Source of the DNA: Pseudocoprococcus catus | Lineage (GTDB): Bacteria > Bacillota > Clostridia > Lachnospirales > Lachnospiraceae | Reading direction: 5' to 3' | Length of the DNA: 64,000 nucleotides | Assembly: GCF_902381825.1 (NCBI RefSeq) | Contig: NZ_LR698973.1 | Location: forward strand, 2,339,896-2,403,895 | In this document: positions 44,661 through 53,354 of the stretch, one piece after another | How positions within the stretch are numbered: position 1 is the stretch's first letter | How the letters are laid out: each line of letters opens with the position of its first letter | Program-made: the position numbers and the translations under genes | The notes under the pieces: model-generated | What the model was told of the DNA's origin: nothing | The model's database searches: none | What the model saw: only the letters and a program-made list of their open reading frames with translations

Positions 44661-45530
44661 CTATCTTGTAAAATATTTTTCTTTAATAATATCCACCGGC
44701 ATATCCTGTCCTGTCCAGATCTTGAAAGCCGCAGCTCCCTGATACAGAAGCATATACAGACCGTTAAATGTCGGGCAGCCTTTTTCAGATGCCAGCTTCA
44801 AAAGCTTTGTCTGCTCCGGATTGTAAATAACATCCGACACAATCAGTTCCTTTCTGAAAACATCTGTATCCTTAATGAGGCAAGCATCTGTATTCGGTGC
44901 CATACCAACGGAAGTACCGTTTGTCAGAATATCACTGGTTTCAATACTGTCATACAGCGCTCTCTCATCAGCCAGGTCGTGCAGTGTGACCTTACAGGAA
45001 GTCTTGGCCGTGATATTGGCTGTCAGCTTTTCAAGACGGCCGTAGAACTGATCTTTAATATTGAATACACGGATTTCTTTCAATCCGTCTAAGGCTGCCT
45101 GCACACAGATGGCTGTAGCTGCGCCGCCGCCGCCAAGAAGTGTCATGGTCTTACCTGTCAGATCATAGCCTGCATCTCTGGCTGCTTCCATATAACCAAT
45201 GCCATCCGTTGTGTGTCCTGTCAGTACGCCATTGTCATTCACAACTGTATTCACTGCGCCGATCAATTCCGCCGCCGGAGACAGCTTATCACAATATGTA
45301 CACATCAGATTCTTATCCGGCATAGTCAAATTGAAGCCACGGACACCAAGCACTTTCAACCCTTCTACCGCTGTCTTCAAGTTATCTGTTCCGACATCAA
45401 AGGCCAGATACGCATAATCCAGCCCCAACTGTCTGAAGGACTCATTATGCATCATCGGTGAAATGCTATGGGCCACAGGGCTTCCAAGGAGTCCTGTTAA
45501 TACGGTATGTCCTGTTATTCTGTCTTTCAT
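44661..45530 (-). CDS. aroE: shikimate dehydrogenase
   Basis: NADPH-dependent reduction of 3-dehydroshikimate in aromatic amino-acid synthesis. 289 residues: GLLGSPVAHSISPMMHN for shikimate, LTMPDKN with the catalytic Lys (the usual form is MPHK; here His is replaced by Asp), TDGIGY, the glycine-rich GGGGAATAI for NADPH and NGTSVGM. The sequence is complete. The Asp variant is known in the gut-anaerobe branch; quinate/shikimate dehydrogenase is the alternative. Other aro genes are not adjacent, so it is a lone gene upstream of the glmM promoter. Confidence 0.94.
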   Translation of the reverse strand: MKDRITGHTVLTGLLGSPVAHSISPMMHNESFRQLGLDYAYLAFDVGTDNLKTAVEGLKVLGVRGFNLTMPDKNLMCTYCDKLSPAAELIGAVNTVVNDNGVLTGHTTDGIGYMEAARDAGYDLTGKTMTLLGGGGAATAICVQAALDGLKEIRVFNIKDQFYGRLEKLTANITAKTSCKVTLHDLADERALYDSIETSDILTNGTSVGMAPNTDACLIKDTDVFRKELIVSDVIYNPEQTKLLKLASEKGCPTFNGLYMLLYQGAAAFKIWTGQDMPVDIIKEKYFTR

Positions 45531-45598
45531 ATTCTACCTCCAATATCAGACATGAACCATATGCAGGCTGCGGACTATGTCTGATTCCTGCATTTAAT

Positions 45599-45653
45599 AA
45601 AAAAAGGGAGCACACCAAAACCCGACCATGTCAGGCCAATGACGATACTCCCT
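45599..45653 (-). terminator. terminator of efp
   Basis: AGGGAG (45605-45610) pairs with CTCCCT (45648-45653) around a long partly paired loop; on the minus strand seven T's follow. Confidence 0.65.
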
Positions 45654-45685
45654 GTCTGTATTCCTACATAAATTCTTCTAAAGGA

Positions 45686-46249
45686 TTAAACTCTCTTCAG
45701 ATATTCGCCTGTTCTTGTATCAATCTGAATCTTGTCACCGATTTCAACGAACAGCGGAACGTTAATCTGAGCACCTGTTTCAACAGTACATGGCTTTGTA
45801 GCACCTGTAGAAGTGTTGCCTTTGAAACCTGGCTCTGTCTCTGTAACTTCAAGTTCAACAAAGAGAGGTGGTTCAAGGTCGAAGATCTTGCCTTTGTAAG
45901 ACATAATCTTAACTGTCATCTCTTCTTTGACAAACTTCATTCTATCTTCAACTTCTTCATGAGGCATAGCGAACTGATCGAATGTCTCCTGATCCATAAA
46001 GTTGTAAGCTTCACCATCGTCATACAGATACTGTACTTCTTTTCTCTCGATGTAGGCTGTTTCAAACTTCGCTGTAGGGTTGAAAGATTCCTCTCTGATA
46101 CCACCGTTCATAATTCTCTTATATTTTGTTCTTACAAACGCAGCGCCCTTACCTGGCTTAACATGCTGAAACTCGATAACCTGACATACATCATTATCAT
46201 ATTCAAATGTCACGCCATTTCTAAAATCACCTGCAGTAATTGTAGCCAT
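45686..46249 (-). CDS. efp: elongation factor P
   Basis: 187-residue three-domain EF-P that relieves ribosome stalling at proline stretches. The loop KPGKGAAFV carries Lys34 at the tip, the residue modified in other bacteria; whether and how it is modified here is not visible, as no epmAB genes are seen. The C-terminal signature [21 protein letters not shown] is complete. It begins 65 bp after yqeG and ends at its own terminator. Confidence 0.97.
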   Translation of the reverse strand: MATITAGDFRNGVTFEYDNDVCQVIEFQHVKPGKGAAFVRTKYKRIMNGGIREESFNPTAKFETAYIERKEVQYLYDDGEAYNFMDQETFDQFAMPHEEVEDRMKFVKEEMTVKIMSYKGKIFDLEPPLFVELEVTETEPGFKGNTSTGATKPCTVETGAQINVPLFVEIGDKIQIDTRTGEYLKRV

Positions 46250-46313
46250 TTATAAAATCCTCCTTAAAATACTCAATTAAATATAGTATATAAAATTATA
46301 GCACTTTTTTCAA

Positions 46314-46814
46314 CTATTTTTTCATTGTTTTCTTATAAAAATAAAGAATAATCCATTCCAATCGTCGTTTTAATACGATCTGTATCTCCTCTTTTGGATT
46401 GATCGGCTTCACAAGGATGTTGCGGATACCCACTCTTTTGGCTCCCCAGACATCCGTAAATAACTGATCACCAATGAAAACCGTCGTTTTTTTGTTAGTG
46501 CCGATCTTCCTCATTGCCTGCTCATAACCATTTTTTCCGGGTTTACCGGCCTTAAAAATATAGGAGACACCTATCTTTTCATTGAACATCTTCACTCGAG
46601 GCTCTTTGTTGTTTGACAATAAGCAACAGGAAAATCCAATCTCCCTCAGCCGCTTAAAAAGAGCAATGGCCCGCTCATCAGCCGGAGCGCCATGGGGTAC
46701 CAATGTATTGTCAATATCAAAGATCAGTCCTCGATAACCCTCTTTGTAAAGTTGTTCATAATCAATGACATAGGCTGAGTCCAGCCATTCATCAGGATAA
46801 AATTGTTGTATCAT
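46314..46814 (-). CDS. YqeG family HAD phosphatase
   Basis: 166-residue HAD-IIIA type phosphatase. The catalytic FDIDNTLV has both Asp residues; LLSNNKEPR gives motif II, KAGKPGKNGYEQ motif III with Lys, and FIGDQLFTDVWGA the acidic motif IV. Members are phosphatidylglycerophosphatase-like (PgpP/Gep4 group) or of unknown substrate. AGAGGA stands 7 bases before ATG at 46814; a TTG six bases upstream is less likely. It is back to back with sigK. Confidence 0.9.
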   Translation of the reverse strand: MIQQFYPDEWLDSAYVIDYEQLYKEGYRGLIFDIDNTLVPHGAPADERAIALFKRLREIGFSCCLLSNNKEPRVKMFNEKIGVSYIFKAGKPGKNGYEQAMRKIGTNKKTTVFIGDQLFTDVWGAKRVGIRNILVKPINPKEEIQIVLKRRLEWIILYFYKKTMKK

Positions 46815-46873
46815 GATCAAATCCTCTGTTTTTGCTGTTTGCTTTTGGGAAAAGCACTATTTTTCTCTCTGCG

Positions 46874-46881
46874 CATAAAAT
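46874..46881 (+). promoter_or_regulatory. possible sigma-E-type -10 element before sigK
   Basis: CATAAAAT, 31 bp before the sigK start, is close to the -10 CATACANT read by SigE, which turns on sigK in other spore formers. No clear -35 is seen. Confidence 0.3.
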
Positions 46882-46911
46882 AAATAGAAAGCCGGCTAAA
46901 GGAGCATTGCC

Positions 46912-47532
46912 ATGCAGTCATTCCCACAGCCCCTCTCTGCTGCGCAGGAAACCGTTTATCTCAGACAGTATCAAAATGGCGACATGCACGCACGGGATAT
47001 TCTCATCGAAAGGAATCTCCGTCTTGTGGCTCATATTGTCAAAAAATATATGAACTCCGGCAAAGAAACAGATGAAATGATCTCTGTCGGCATCGTCGGT
47101 CTCGTCAAAGCAGTGAATACCTATAACTTTGAAAAAGGCAGCCGGCTGGCAACCTATGCTGCCCGGTGTATCGACAATGAACTGCTCATGCTCATGCGCG
47201 GCGATCGAAAACTTTCCCGGGAGGTCTCCCTTTATGATCCCATCGGCACAGACAAAGAAGGCAACGAAATCACGCTTCTCAGTATTCTTGAGCATGAGGA
47301 TGAAGATATCATCGACCAGCTGGATAAAAAACAGTCTCTCCGGAAGCTGTCAAAAATTCTTTCCAAAGTTCTGACGCCGCGGGAATATTTTGTCGTTATC
47401 CGTCGTTATGGTCTTTACGGCCATCATGAAACAACCCAGCGTGAGCTAGCCGAGCAGCTGAATATTTCCCGGAGTTATGTTTCCCGCATCGAGAAAAAAG
47501 CACTTGAAAAGCTCCGCCTTCAGCTGAACTAA
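46912..47532 (+). CDS. sigK: sporulation sigma factor SigK
   Basis: 206-residue sigma-70 group protein for late mother-cell gene expression. Region 2 reads IERNLRLVAHIVKKY, then GLVKAVNTY and KGSRLATYAARCIDNELLM; VSLYDPIGTDKEGNEITL is the SigE/SigK signature, and region 4 ends ISRSYVSRIEKKALEKL. The gene is continuous, with no skin-type insertion, and begins directly at SFPQPLS, lacking the about 20-residue prosequence of Bacillus. AAAGGAG precedes the ATG. Its end overlaps the convergent U32 gene by 4 bases. It suggests spore formation, or a recent sporulating ancestor. Confidence 0.93.
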   Translation: MQSFPQPLSAAQETVYLRQYQNGDMHARDILIERNLRLVAHIVKKYMNSGKETDEMISVGIVGLVKAVNTYNFEKGSRLATYAARCIDNELLMLMRGDRKLSREVSLYDPIGTDKEGNEITLLSILEHEDEDIIDQLDKKQSLRKLSKILSKVLTPREYFVVIRRYGLYGHHETTQRELAEQLNISRSYVSRIEKKALEKLRLQLN

Positions 47533-48764
47533 TTGTCTGATTTTTCAGCTCTTCGAAGCAGATCCTGATCACTCAGTTCAATACCAAGATCCACATAGAT
47601 TTTCTGTTTTGGATGCGGGCAGCTTTTCATATCGCTGCCTTCTTCATCACAGATACGCAGTACTTTGACGGGCAGATCCCTGCCGTCAGGCTTCATGACT
47701 TCAATCGTTTCGCCAACAGAGAATTTATTTCTCTGTTCAAGTCCGTACATTCCCTGACTGTTTTGTCCATTGATAATGCCAAGATAAGTATATTCCTTAA
47801 CATAAGTATTGCTGTCATAAATCTGGGTCTCATGAGTCGGTTTGCCAAAGAAGAAGCCTGTCGTAAACTGTCTGTAAGTGCATTTGGCAATCTGTTCACG
47901 ATAGTAAGGCAAGTTCTGTCTGTAAAGGTTCTCATCCTTCAGATAATCATCAATAGCTTTTCGATAGGTACGCGCCACAACAGCCACATAAAGCGCCGTC
48001 TTCATACGGCCTTCAATCTTGAAGCTGTCAATACCTGCTGCGATTAGTTCCGGAATATGCTCGATCATGCACAGATCCTTTGAATTGAAAATATAAGTGC
48101 CTCTTTCATTCTCATACACCGGCAGATATTCCCCAGGTCTGGACTCTTCCATGACCGCATATTTCCATCTGCATGGATGGGTACATGCGCCCTGATTGGC
48201 ATCTCTTCCAGTGAAATAATTGCTGAGCAGGCATCTGCCGGAATAAGAGATACACATTGCACCATGGACAAAGGTTTCAATCTCCAGATCATCCGGGATA
48301 TGCTTTCTGATATCAGCAATCTCCTCCATTGACAATTCTCTGGCTGTTACAACCCTTCTTGCTCCCTGTCGGTACCAGAAATTGTACGTGCCGTAATTCG
48401 TATTATTGGCCTGGGTACTGATATGCACATCAATCTCAGGTATAATCTCTCTCGCAATATCAAACACACCCGGATCAGAAATAATCAATGCATCCGGCTG
48501 AATCACTTTTAATTCCTTAAAATATTCTCTGACACCTTCCAGATCCTGGTTATGTGCCAGAATGTTCGATGTCACATAGACCCTAACCCCATGCGCATGG
48601 GCAAAGTCAATACCTTCTTTCATATCTTCGAGAGAAAAATTCTTGGATTTTGCTCTCAGGCTGAAAACTTCGCCGCCAATATACACGGCATCCGCCCCAA
48701 AGATCACGGCCGTCTTTAATACTTCAAGACTGCTGGCCGGTACTAATAACTCAGGTATTCTCAT
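47529..48764 (-). CDS. U32 family protein, TrhP-like (tRNA 5-hydroxyuridine synthesis)
   Basis: 411-residue U32 protein. RIPELLVPASSLEVLKTAV opens the barrel; the signature ETFVHGAMCISYSGRCLLSN and NQGACTHPCRWKY supply Cys residues for an Fe-S cluster; SFKIEGRMKT follows. Proteins of this type (TrhP/YrrO) hydroxylate U34 of tRNA using prephenate-derived steps; older annotation as collagenase is misleading. The adjacent TrmR gene makes methoxyuridine from that product, supporting the call. GAGGAG lies before the ATG at 48764; a TTG six bases earlier is possible. Only one U32 gene is present, where Bacillus has two. Confidence 0.92.
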   Translation of the reverse strand: MRIPELLVPASSLEVLKTAVIFGADAVYIGGEVFSLRAKSKNFSLEDMKEGIDFAHAHGVRVYVTSNILAHNQDLEGVREYFKELKVIQPDALIISDPGVFDIAREIIPEIDVHISTQANNTNYGTYNFWYRQGARRVVTARELSMEEIADIRKHIPDDLEIETFVHGAMCISYSGRCLLSNYFTGRDANQGACTHPCRWKYAVMEESRPGEYLPVYENERGTYIFNSKDLCMIEHIPELIAAGIDSFKIEGRMKTALYVAVVARTYRKAIDDYLKDENLYRQNLPYYREQIAKCTYRQFTTGFFFGKPTHETQIYDSNTYVKEYTYLGIINGQNSQGMYGLEQRNKFSVGETIEVMKPDGRDLPVKVLRICDEEGSDMKSCPHPKQKIYVDLGIELSDQDLLRRAEKSDN

Positions 48765-48779
48765 TGTCAATTTTCTCCT

Positions 48780-49427
48780 CTATTCTGTCAGTTTCGTGCT
48801 GATGGTCACCCCATCACCAACGGTTAATACAGCTGTTTCAAATTCTTTCATATGTTTTAACTGCCACAGATAATCCCGCATTCTGCTGTAAATAGTACGA
48901 TTCCGTCTTGTCACTGCAAAGCGGGATTCTATAATATCACCATCCTGAAGAACATTATCTGAAACAAGCAGACCGCCCTTCTTCAATAGTCTCAACACCT
49001 CCGGAAGAAAATGGATATACTGTCCCTTGGCCGCATCCATAAAAATAAAATCATATCCCGGTTCCAGACCAGCCATCACTTCCAGTGCATCCCCTTCGAT
49101 CAATGTAATGCAGTCCTCTTTGCCGGCACGTCGGATATTCTCCCTGGCAATCGGAATTCTTTTCTCATATTTCTCAACAGTTGTTATGGTTGCTCCCGGC
49201 TCAAGACATTCGCTCATCAAAATGGCCGAATAGGCAACGGCCGTTCCGATTTCAAGTATTCTCTGTGGTTTATTCATCTTCAGCAACACCTTCAACAGAC
49301 TCCCTGTCTCCTGACGGATGATCGGCACTCTGTCAGCCCTTGCCTCACGGCCAATTGCTTCGATGATTTCTGATTCCCTGCTGTCTAAAGAATGCAGATA
49401 TGATGTCAGTCTGTCATTAACTATCAT
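48780..49427 (-). CDS. trmR: tRNA 5-hydroxyuridine methyltransferase TrmR (O-methyltransferase family)
   Basis: 215-residue class-I SAM methyltransferase: ILEIGTAVAYSAI for SAM, VEKYEKR, then FIFMDAAKGQY, the metal-binding Asp of the COMT-like O-methyltransferases. In Bacillus the equivalent YrrM methylates 5-hydroxyuridine at tRNA position 34. Neighbours agree: U32 gene 15 bp downstream, short mltG-like and RNase J genes upstream. AAGGAG six bases before ATG at 49427 fixes the start. A terminator at 49516-49561 separates it from the genes upstream, so it probably has its own promoter. Confidence 0.9.
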   Translation of the reverse strand: MIVNDRLTSYLHSLDSRESEIIEAIGREARADRVPIIRQETGSLLKVLLKMNKPQRILEIGTAVAYSAILMSECLEPGATITTVEKYEKRIPIARENIRRAGKEDCITLIEGDALEVMAGLEPGYDFIFMDAAKGQYIHFLPEVLRLLKKGGLLVSDNVLQDGDIIESRFAVTRRNRTIYSRMRDYLWQLKHMKEFETAVLTVGDGVTISTKLTE

Positions 49428-49515
49428 ACTTTTCTCCTTCATTCTGTCTCGCTACATACCCAAATCATCAGCCACTGCCGTTTTGCTCAGGCAGAGGCTG
49501 CATATACACGCAATG

Positions 49516-49561
49516 CAAAAAGCTGTTGCAGAACCGAAAAAACTTTCGATTCTGCCACAGC
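49516..49561 (-). terminator. terminator of the short mltG-like gene
   Basis: GCTGTTGCAGAACCG (49522-49536) pairs with CGATTCTGCCACAGC (49547-49561) with a few mismatches and wobbles; TTTTTG follows on the minus strand. Confidence 0.8.
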
Positions 49562-49568
49562 CCCCGAC

Positions 49569-49952
49569 TTATTCTGTTGACGTTTCTGCAGTACCTGATC
49601 CTGCCATCACTGCAAGCATCTGATCCATCGTCATCGATGGACTCAGCTCATAATTGCCAGGCTTCAGCATGCCTTTATACTGAGACAGTCCAACATGTAT
49701 AATAAATGCATATTTATACTTAATAAGCCCTTTCTTATCAAGAATGGCCGCAATTTCATTTGTACTGGCGCCATCACTGATCTGAACAGGTACAATCTCC
49801 TCAGAAGCTTCAGCAACCGGTCTGTCACCAAAAACTTCATATGCAAAGTCATAGGACCAGGTGATCACACGAATTGCCAAAAGAATCACCAAAATATAAA
49901 TGATAACATTTAATGCAACACCAAAAGTACCTACGAATAATTTCTTTATCAT
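49569..49952 (-). CDS. short MltG/YceG-like protein without catalytic domain
   Basis: 127 residues: a membrane helix (about 9-31) and then a domain with SDGASTNEIAAILDKKGLI and GNYELSPSMTMDQML, matching the LysM-like N-terminal region of MltG endolytic transglycosylases, which are normally about 340-400 residues. The catalytic part with the active Glu is absent and a terminator follows at once. Its place next to trmR equals that of mltG (yrrL) in Bacillus, so it is the positional equivalent. It may bind glycan or regulate division rather than cut. GGAG precedes ATG at 49952. Confidence 0.85.
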   Translation of the reverse strand: MIKKLFVGTFGVALNVIIYILVILLAIRVITWSYDFAYEVFGDRPVAEASEEIVPVQISDGASTNEIAAILDKKGLIKYKYAFIIHVGLSQYKGMLKPGNYELSPSMTMDQMLAVMAGSGTAETSTE

Positions 49953-49971
49953 AACGTTCTCCACAGCATCC

Positions 49972-51645
49972 TTATACTTCCATGATAATCGGAAGGATCA
50001 TTGGATTTCTCTTTGTCTGTTTCCAGAGGAAGTCTCCCAGTGAATCTCTGATCACATTCTTAATCTTACTCCAATCAGAAATATTGTGATTGAGGCAATC
50101 ATCCAGTGCATCACTGACAACTCTTCTTGCATCTTCCATCAATGATTCAGATTCTCTCACATACACAAAACCTCTTGAAACAATGTCCGGTCCGGCCAAC
50201 AGCTGGTTGCTATATTTCTCAAGTGTCAGCACAACAATCAGCAGACCATTCTGGGACAACATCTGTCTGTCTCTTAATACAATATTGCCTACATCACCAA
50301 CACCAAGACCATCCACCATCACACAGCCATGCGGTACCTGACCGGTGATCTCTGCTTTTTCCTGTCCGATTGTGAGTATATCTCCGGACTGCATCAGCAT
50401 AATATGGTCTTTCTGTACACCCATAGTCTCAGCCAGTTTCGCACCGGCTTTCAGATGCTTATATTCACCATGAACCGGAATTGCATACTTCGGCTTTGTC
50501 AAAGCATAGATCAGCTTGATCTCTTCCTGGCAAGCATGACCGGAAACATGTGTATCCTGGAAAATAACCTCTGCACCCTTGCGGTAAAGTTCATTGATAA
50601 CATTCGTAACCGCCTTCTCATTGCCCGGAATCGGGTTGGAACTGAATACAATGGTATCCCCCGGTTTAATGGAAACTTTGCGATGTGTATTTGCTGCCAT
50701 TCTTGACAAAGCAGCCATCGTCTCACCCTGACTTCCTGTTGTGATCAGGACAAGCTTATCATCTGGATAGTTGCGCATTGTGTCAATATCAATCAATGTA
50801 TTGTCCGGAATCTTGATATAGCCAAGTTCTGATGCAATTGTAATGATATTCACCATACTGCGGCCCTCAACGATAACCTTACGACCATGTTCATAGGCTG
50901 CATTGATAATCTGCTGTACACGGTCCACATTGGATGCGAAAGTTGCAATAATGATACGGCTCTTTTTGTGGTCGTCGAAAATGCGACTGATCGTCTTGCC
51001 CACAGTTCTCTCAGACTGGGTAAAACCCGGGCGCTCTGCATTCGTACTTTCACAGAGAAGTGCCAGTACACCTTTCTTTCCAAGTTCTGCGAAACGAATC
51101 AGGTCGATCATCTCACCAAATACCGGTGTATAGTCAATCTTAAAATCACCGGTATGCACAATAATACCGGCCGGTGTATAAATAGCCAGTGCCGCAGCAT
51201 CTGCGATACTGTGATTTGTCTTGATAAATTCGATTCTAAAACAGCCGAGATTAATGGACTGTCCATGTCTGACAACCTTTCTCTTTGTTGTCTTCATCAT
51301 ATTATGTTCTTTTAACTTGTGTTCGATAATACCCATTGTCAGCTTTGTCGCATAAACAGGTGCATTCACACTCTGAAGAACATAAGGCAATGCGCCGATA
51401 TGATCTTCATGACCATGAGTAATGACAAAGCCCTTTACCTTTTCTATATTATCTTTCAGATAAGTCACATCCGGGATCACAAGGTCGACACCCAACATAT
51501 CCTCATCCGGAAAGGATAATCCACAGTCAATAACGATAATACTGTCTTCATACTCAATACAGGTAATATTCATACCTATATGTTCAAGTCCCCCTAAAGG
51601 GATAATTTTGATTTTTTCATTTGATACGCCTTTATTTGCTTTCAA
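49972..51645 (-). CDS. rnj: ribonuclease J
   Basis: 557-residue metallo-beta-lactamase/beta-CASP nuclease with endo- and 5' exonuclease activity on RNA. The metal site HGHEDHIGA, later HTGDFKID, the beta-CASP FASNVDRVQQI and VHGEYKH are intact, and the C-terminal multimerisation domain is full. The first motif reads GGLEHIGMN where most homologues have GGLGEIGKN. The start is a TTG: GGAGGTG lies 9 bases before it and no ATG fits. It follows the Fur-like gene and precedes the short mltG-like gene by 19 bp. Confidence 0.95.
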   Translation of the reverse strand: MKANKGVSNEKIKIIPLGGLEHIGMNITCIEYEDSIIVIDCGLSFPDEDMLGVDLVIPDVTYLKDNIEKVKGFVITHGHEDHIGALPYVLQSVNAPVYATKLTMGIIEHKLKEHNMMKTTKRKVVRHGQSINLGCFRIEFIKTNHSIADAAALAIYTPAGIIVHTGDFKIDYTPVFGEMIDLIRFAELGKKGVLALLCESTNAERPGFTQSERTVGKTISRIFDDHKKSRIIIATFASNVDRVQQIINAAYEHGRKVIVEGRSMVNIITIASELGYIKIPDNTLIDIDTMRNYPDDKLVLITTGSQGETMAALSRMAANTHRKVSIKPGDTIVFSSNPIPGNEKAVTNVINELYRKGAEVIFQDTHVSGHACQEEIKLIYALTKPKYAIPVHGEYKHLKAGAKLAETMGVQKDHIMLMQSGDILTIGQEKAEITGQVPHGCVMVDGLGVGDVGNIVLRDRQMLSQNGLLIVVLTLEKYSNQLLAGPDIVSRGFVYVRESESLMEDARRVVSDALDDCLNHNISDWSKIKNVIRDSLGDFLWKQTKRNPMILPIIMEV

Positions 51646-51708
51646 AAAACTGCACCTCCGTTAAATCACAGGATTCATACAATATTTCAAAAGAAACAAG
51701 ACTTGCAT

Positions 51709-52176
51709 CTATTCTGATTTTGCTCCGTCCTTCTTGCGGCATTCCGCACAGTGCCCATAAAGCTTCACTTCATGATTACTGACAACAAATCCCGTCGTCT
51801 GCTCAATCTTCTGTTCGAGATTATCAAGCAGATCTTCCTGAAATGCAAAAACTTTTCCACAGCTGACACAGATCATATGGTGATGATGATGGTGACTCTT
51901 CTGATTCGGTTCACCAATCTCATACCGTACATAACCATCATCCAAATTCAACTTGTCAATGAGGTTCATGTCTGATAGTAGCTGTATATTACGATAGACC
52001 GTAGCCAGGCCGATATCCGGCCAGTCCTTTTTCACAAGGTCATAGATTTCCTCAGCCGTCAAATGACACTCCGGCTGAGACAGAAGCACTTTTAATATAG
52101 CCATTCGCTGTGAGGTTGTTTTAAGTCCTCTTTCCTTCAGCAGCTTCCTGAACTCGCTCAATTGATCTTCTATCAT
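51709..52176 (-). CDS. Fur family metalloregulator
   Basis: 155-residue winged-helix repressor: TSQRMAILKVLL, LATVYRNIQLL as recognition helix, a His-rich segment of six His before MICVSCGK, and the second zinc pair CAEC. The Cys4 structural zinc site and the His cluster are typical of Fur; PerR (peroxide) or Zur cannot be excluded by sequence. The frame reaches 52236, but the ATG at 52176 begins the family match and has a purine-rich site before it. It is transcribed with rnj and the DUF1292-ruvX-ireB group. Confidence 0.9.
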   Translation of the reverse strand: MIEDQLSEFRKLLKERGLKTTSQRMAILKVLLSQPECHLTAEEIYDLVKKDWPDIGLATVYRNIQLLSDMNLIDKLNLDDGYVRYEIGEPNQKSHHHHHHMICVSCGKVFAFQEDLLDNLEQKIEQTTGFVVSNHEVKLYGHCAECRKKDGAKSE

Positions 52177-52236
52177 GCTTCTTCTGCCTTTCTTTTTCTC
52201 TGCAATGTCTTGTAGCGATTGAAATTTCTGTATCAA

Positions 52237-52500
52237 TCATTCATATTTCAAATCAATATCGTCCAGCATCTGTTCGAACACTTTGGAAATAACTTCCAGT
52301 TCTGTGCTGTCTTCAACAAACTCATAATAGGCCTCTTCGGTCTCAGCCCCCGTCTCCTTCAGAATATAAGCATCCGCTTCATCTTCTTCAGAATCTGTGA
52401 CCAGCAGATAATTCACATTGTTGATCATTGTCTGTTCGATAACCATTAATTCGATTTCTTCATCATCGTCTGTTGTTAATGTAATTGTTTTTGTTGCCAT
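52237..52500 (-). CDS. DUF1292 family protein (YrzB-like)
   Basis: 87-residue acidic protein with the family pattern MATKTITLTTDDDEEIELMV, NVNYLLVTDSEEDEADAYIL and EFVEDSTELEVISKVFEQML. In Firmicutes it is encoded just after ruvX and near ireB, exactly as here, but its function is unknown. A 58-residue N-terminal extension in the same frame would overlap ruvX and is rejected; GGGGAGAG lies before the ATG at 52500. Confidence 0.9.
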   Translation of the reverse strand: MATKTITLTTDDDEEIELMVIEQTMINNVNYLLVTDSEEDEADAYILKETGAETEEAYYEFVEDSTELEVISKVFEQMLDDIDLKYE

Positions 52501-52546
52501 GTTTCTACTCTCCCCATATTGCATACATGCATAAATCCAACTATAA

Positions 52547-53017
52547 CTATATATCTTCCGAATCTTCTGATTCTGCCTGATTCTCCGAAAAGCTCTGATA
52601 ATCCAGATACCCCTGCAGAATAAAGGCTGCCGCCATCTTGTCAATATAAGTCTTTCTGTCTTCGCGTCGAACATTACCCTCCATCAATACTCTTTCTGAT
52701 GCAACGGTACTCATCCGCTCATCCCAGAGAATCACTTCAAGTCCTGTTCTACGCTCCAGTGCCTCTTTGAAAGCCAGCGTTTTCTCGACACGCTCACCCT
52801 CTGTGTCGTTCATATTCTTCGGATAACCAAGTACAATCTGTTCTGCTTCATATTCCCGGATCAAAGCCTCAATACGCGCATACGTCTTTCGGAGTTTATT
52901 CTCGTCCTTACGAGTAATCGTCTCCAGACCCTGAGCTGTAAAACCAAGAGGGTCACTGACCGCCACGCCAACAGTCTTCGAACCGTAATCTAATCCAATA
53001 ATTCTCTTCTTCATCAT
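52547..53017 (-). CDS. ruvX: RuvX/YqgF family putative Holliday-junction resolvase
   Basis: 156-residue RNase H-fold protein: [16 protein letters not shown] with the first catalytic Asp, [29 protein letters not shown] and the C-terminal [14 protein letters not shown] with the last Asp. YqgF proteins act on pre-16S rRNA ends in E. coli and on branched DNA in others; which applies here is not known. The gene starts 3 bases after ireB and has two adjacent ATGs. The order ireB-ruvX-DUF1292 is typical for Firmicutes. Confidence 0.94.
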   Translation of the reverse strand: MMKKRIIGLDYGSKTVGVAVSDPLGFTAQGLETITRKDENKLRKTYARIEALIREYEAEQIVLGYPKNMNDTEGERVEKTLAFKEALERRTGLEVILWDERMSTVASERVLMEGNVRREDRKTYIDKMAAAFILQGYLDYQSFSENQAESEDSEDI

Positions 53018-53020
53018 GGG

Positions 53021-53281
53021 CTACTTCAGATTCACTTCAATGTAATTCTTGAGAAGTTCTTCAAGAAGCTCATCTCTTTCAACCTTCATGATCAGGTATC
53101 TTGCATTCTTGTAACTCGTCACATATGTCGGATCGCCGGACATAATATATCCTACAATCTGATTCACCGGATTATACCCCTTCTCCGTCAGTGCAATATA
53201 AACTGCTTCAAGAATATCTTTGACCGCAATATCAGTCTCATTATTCACTTTAAAATACTGTGTATTCTTGTTATCTGCCAC
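53021..53281 (-). CDS. IreB family regulatory phosphoprotein
   Basis: 86-residue UPF0297/IreB protein: TQYFKVNNETDIAVKDILEAVYIALTEKGYN-like start and VGYIMSGDPTYVTSYKNAR are diagnostic. In Enterococcus IreB is phosphorylated on Thr by the kinase IreK and limits cephalosporin resistance. Several Thr residues are available in the N-terminal segment. It opens the ireB-ruvX-DUF1292 cluster, 73 bp after mtaB's stop. The kinase is not in this window. Confidence 0.93.
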   Translation of the reverse strand: MADNKNTQYFKVNNETDIAVKDILEAVYIALTEKGYNPVNQIVGYIMSGDPTYVTSYKNARYLIMKVERDELLEELLKNYIEVNLK

Positions 53282-53354
53282 TCAATCACATCCCTTCTGT
53301 CAGATGGCTGATTATCCAAGGTTACTACTATCTTAATATATATATTCCAAGAAT

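Noticed and set aside
45458-46255. 265-residue frame opposite efp
   Set aside because: Antisense shadow of a complete efp gene.
46912-47532. possible skin-type interruption of sigK
   Set aside because: The gene is continuous through all sigma regions; there is no recombinase.
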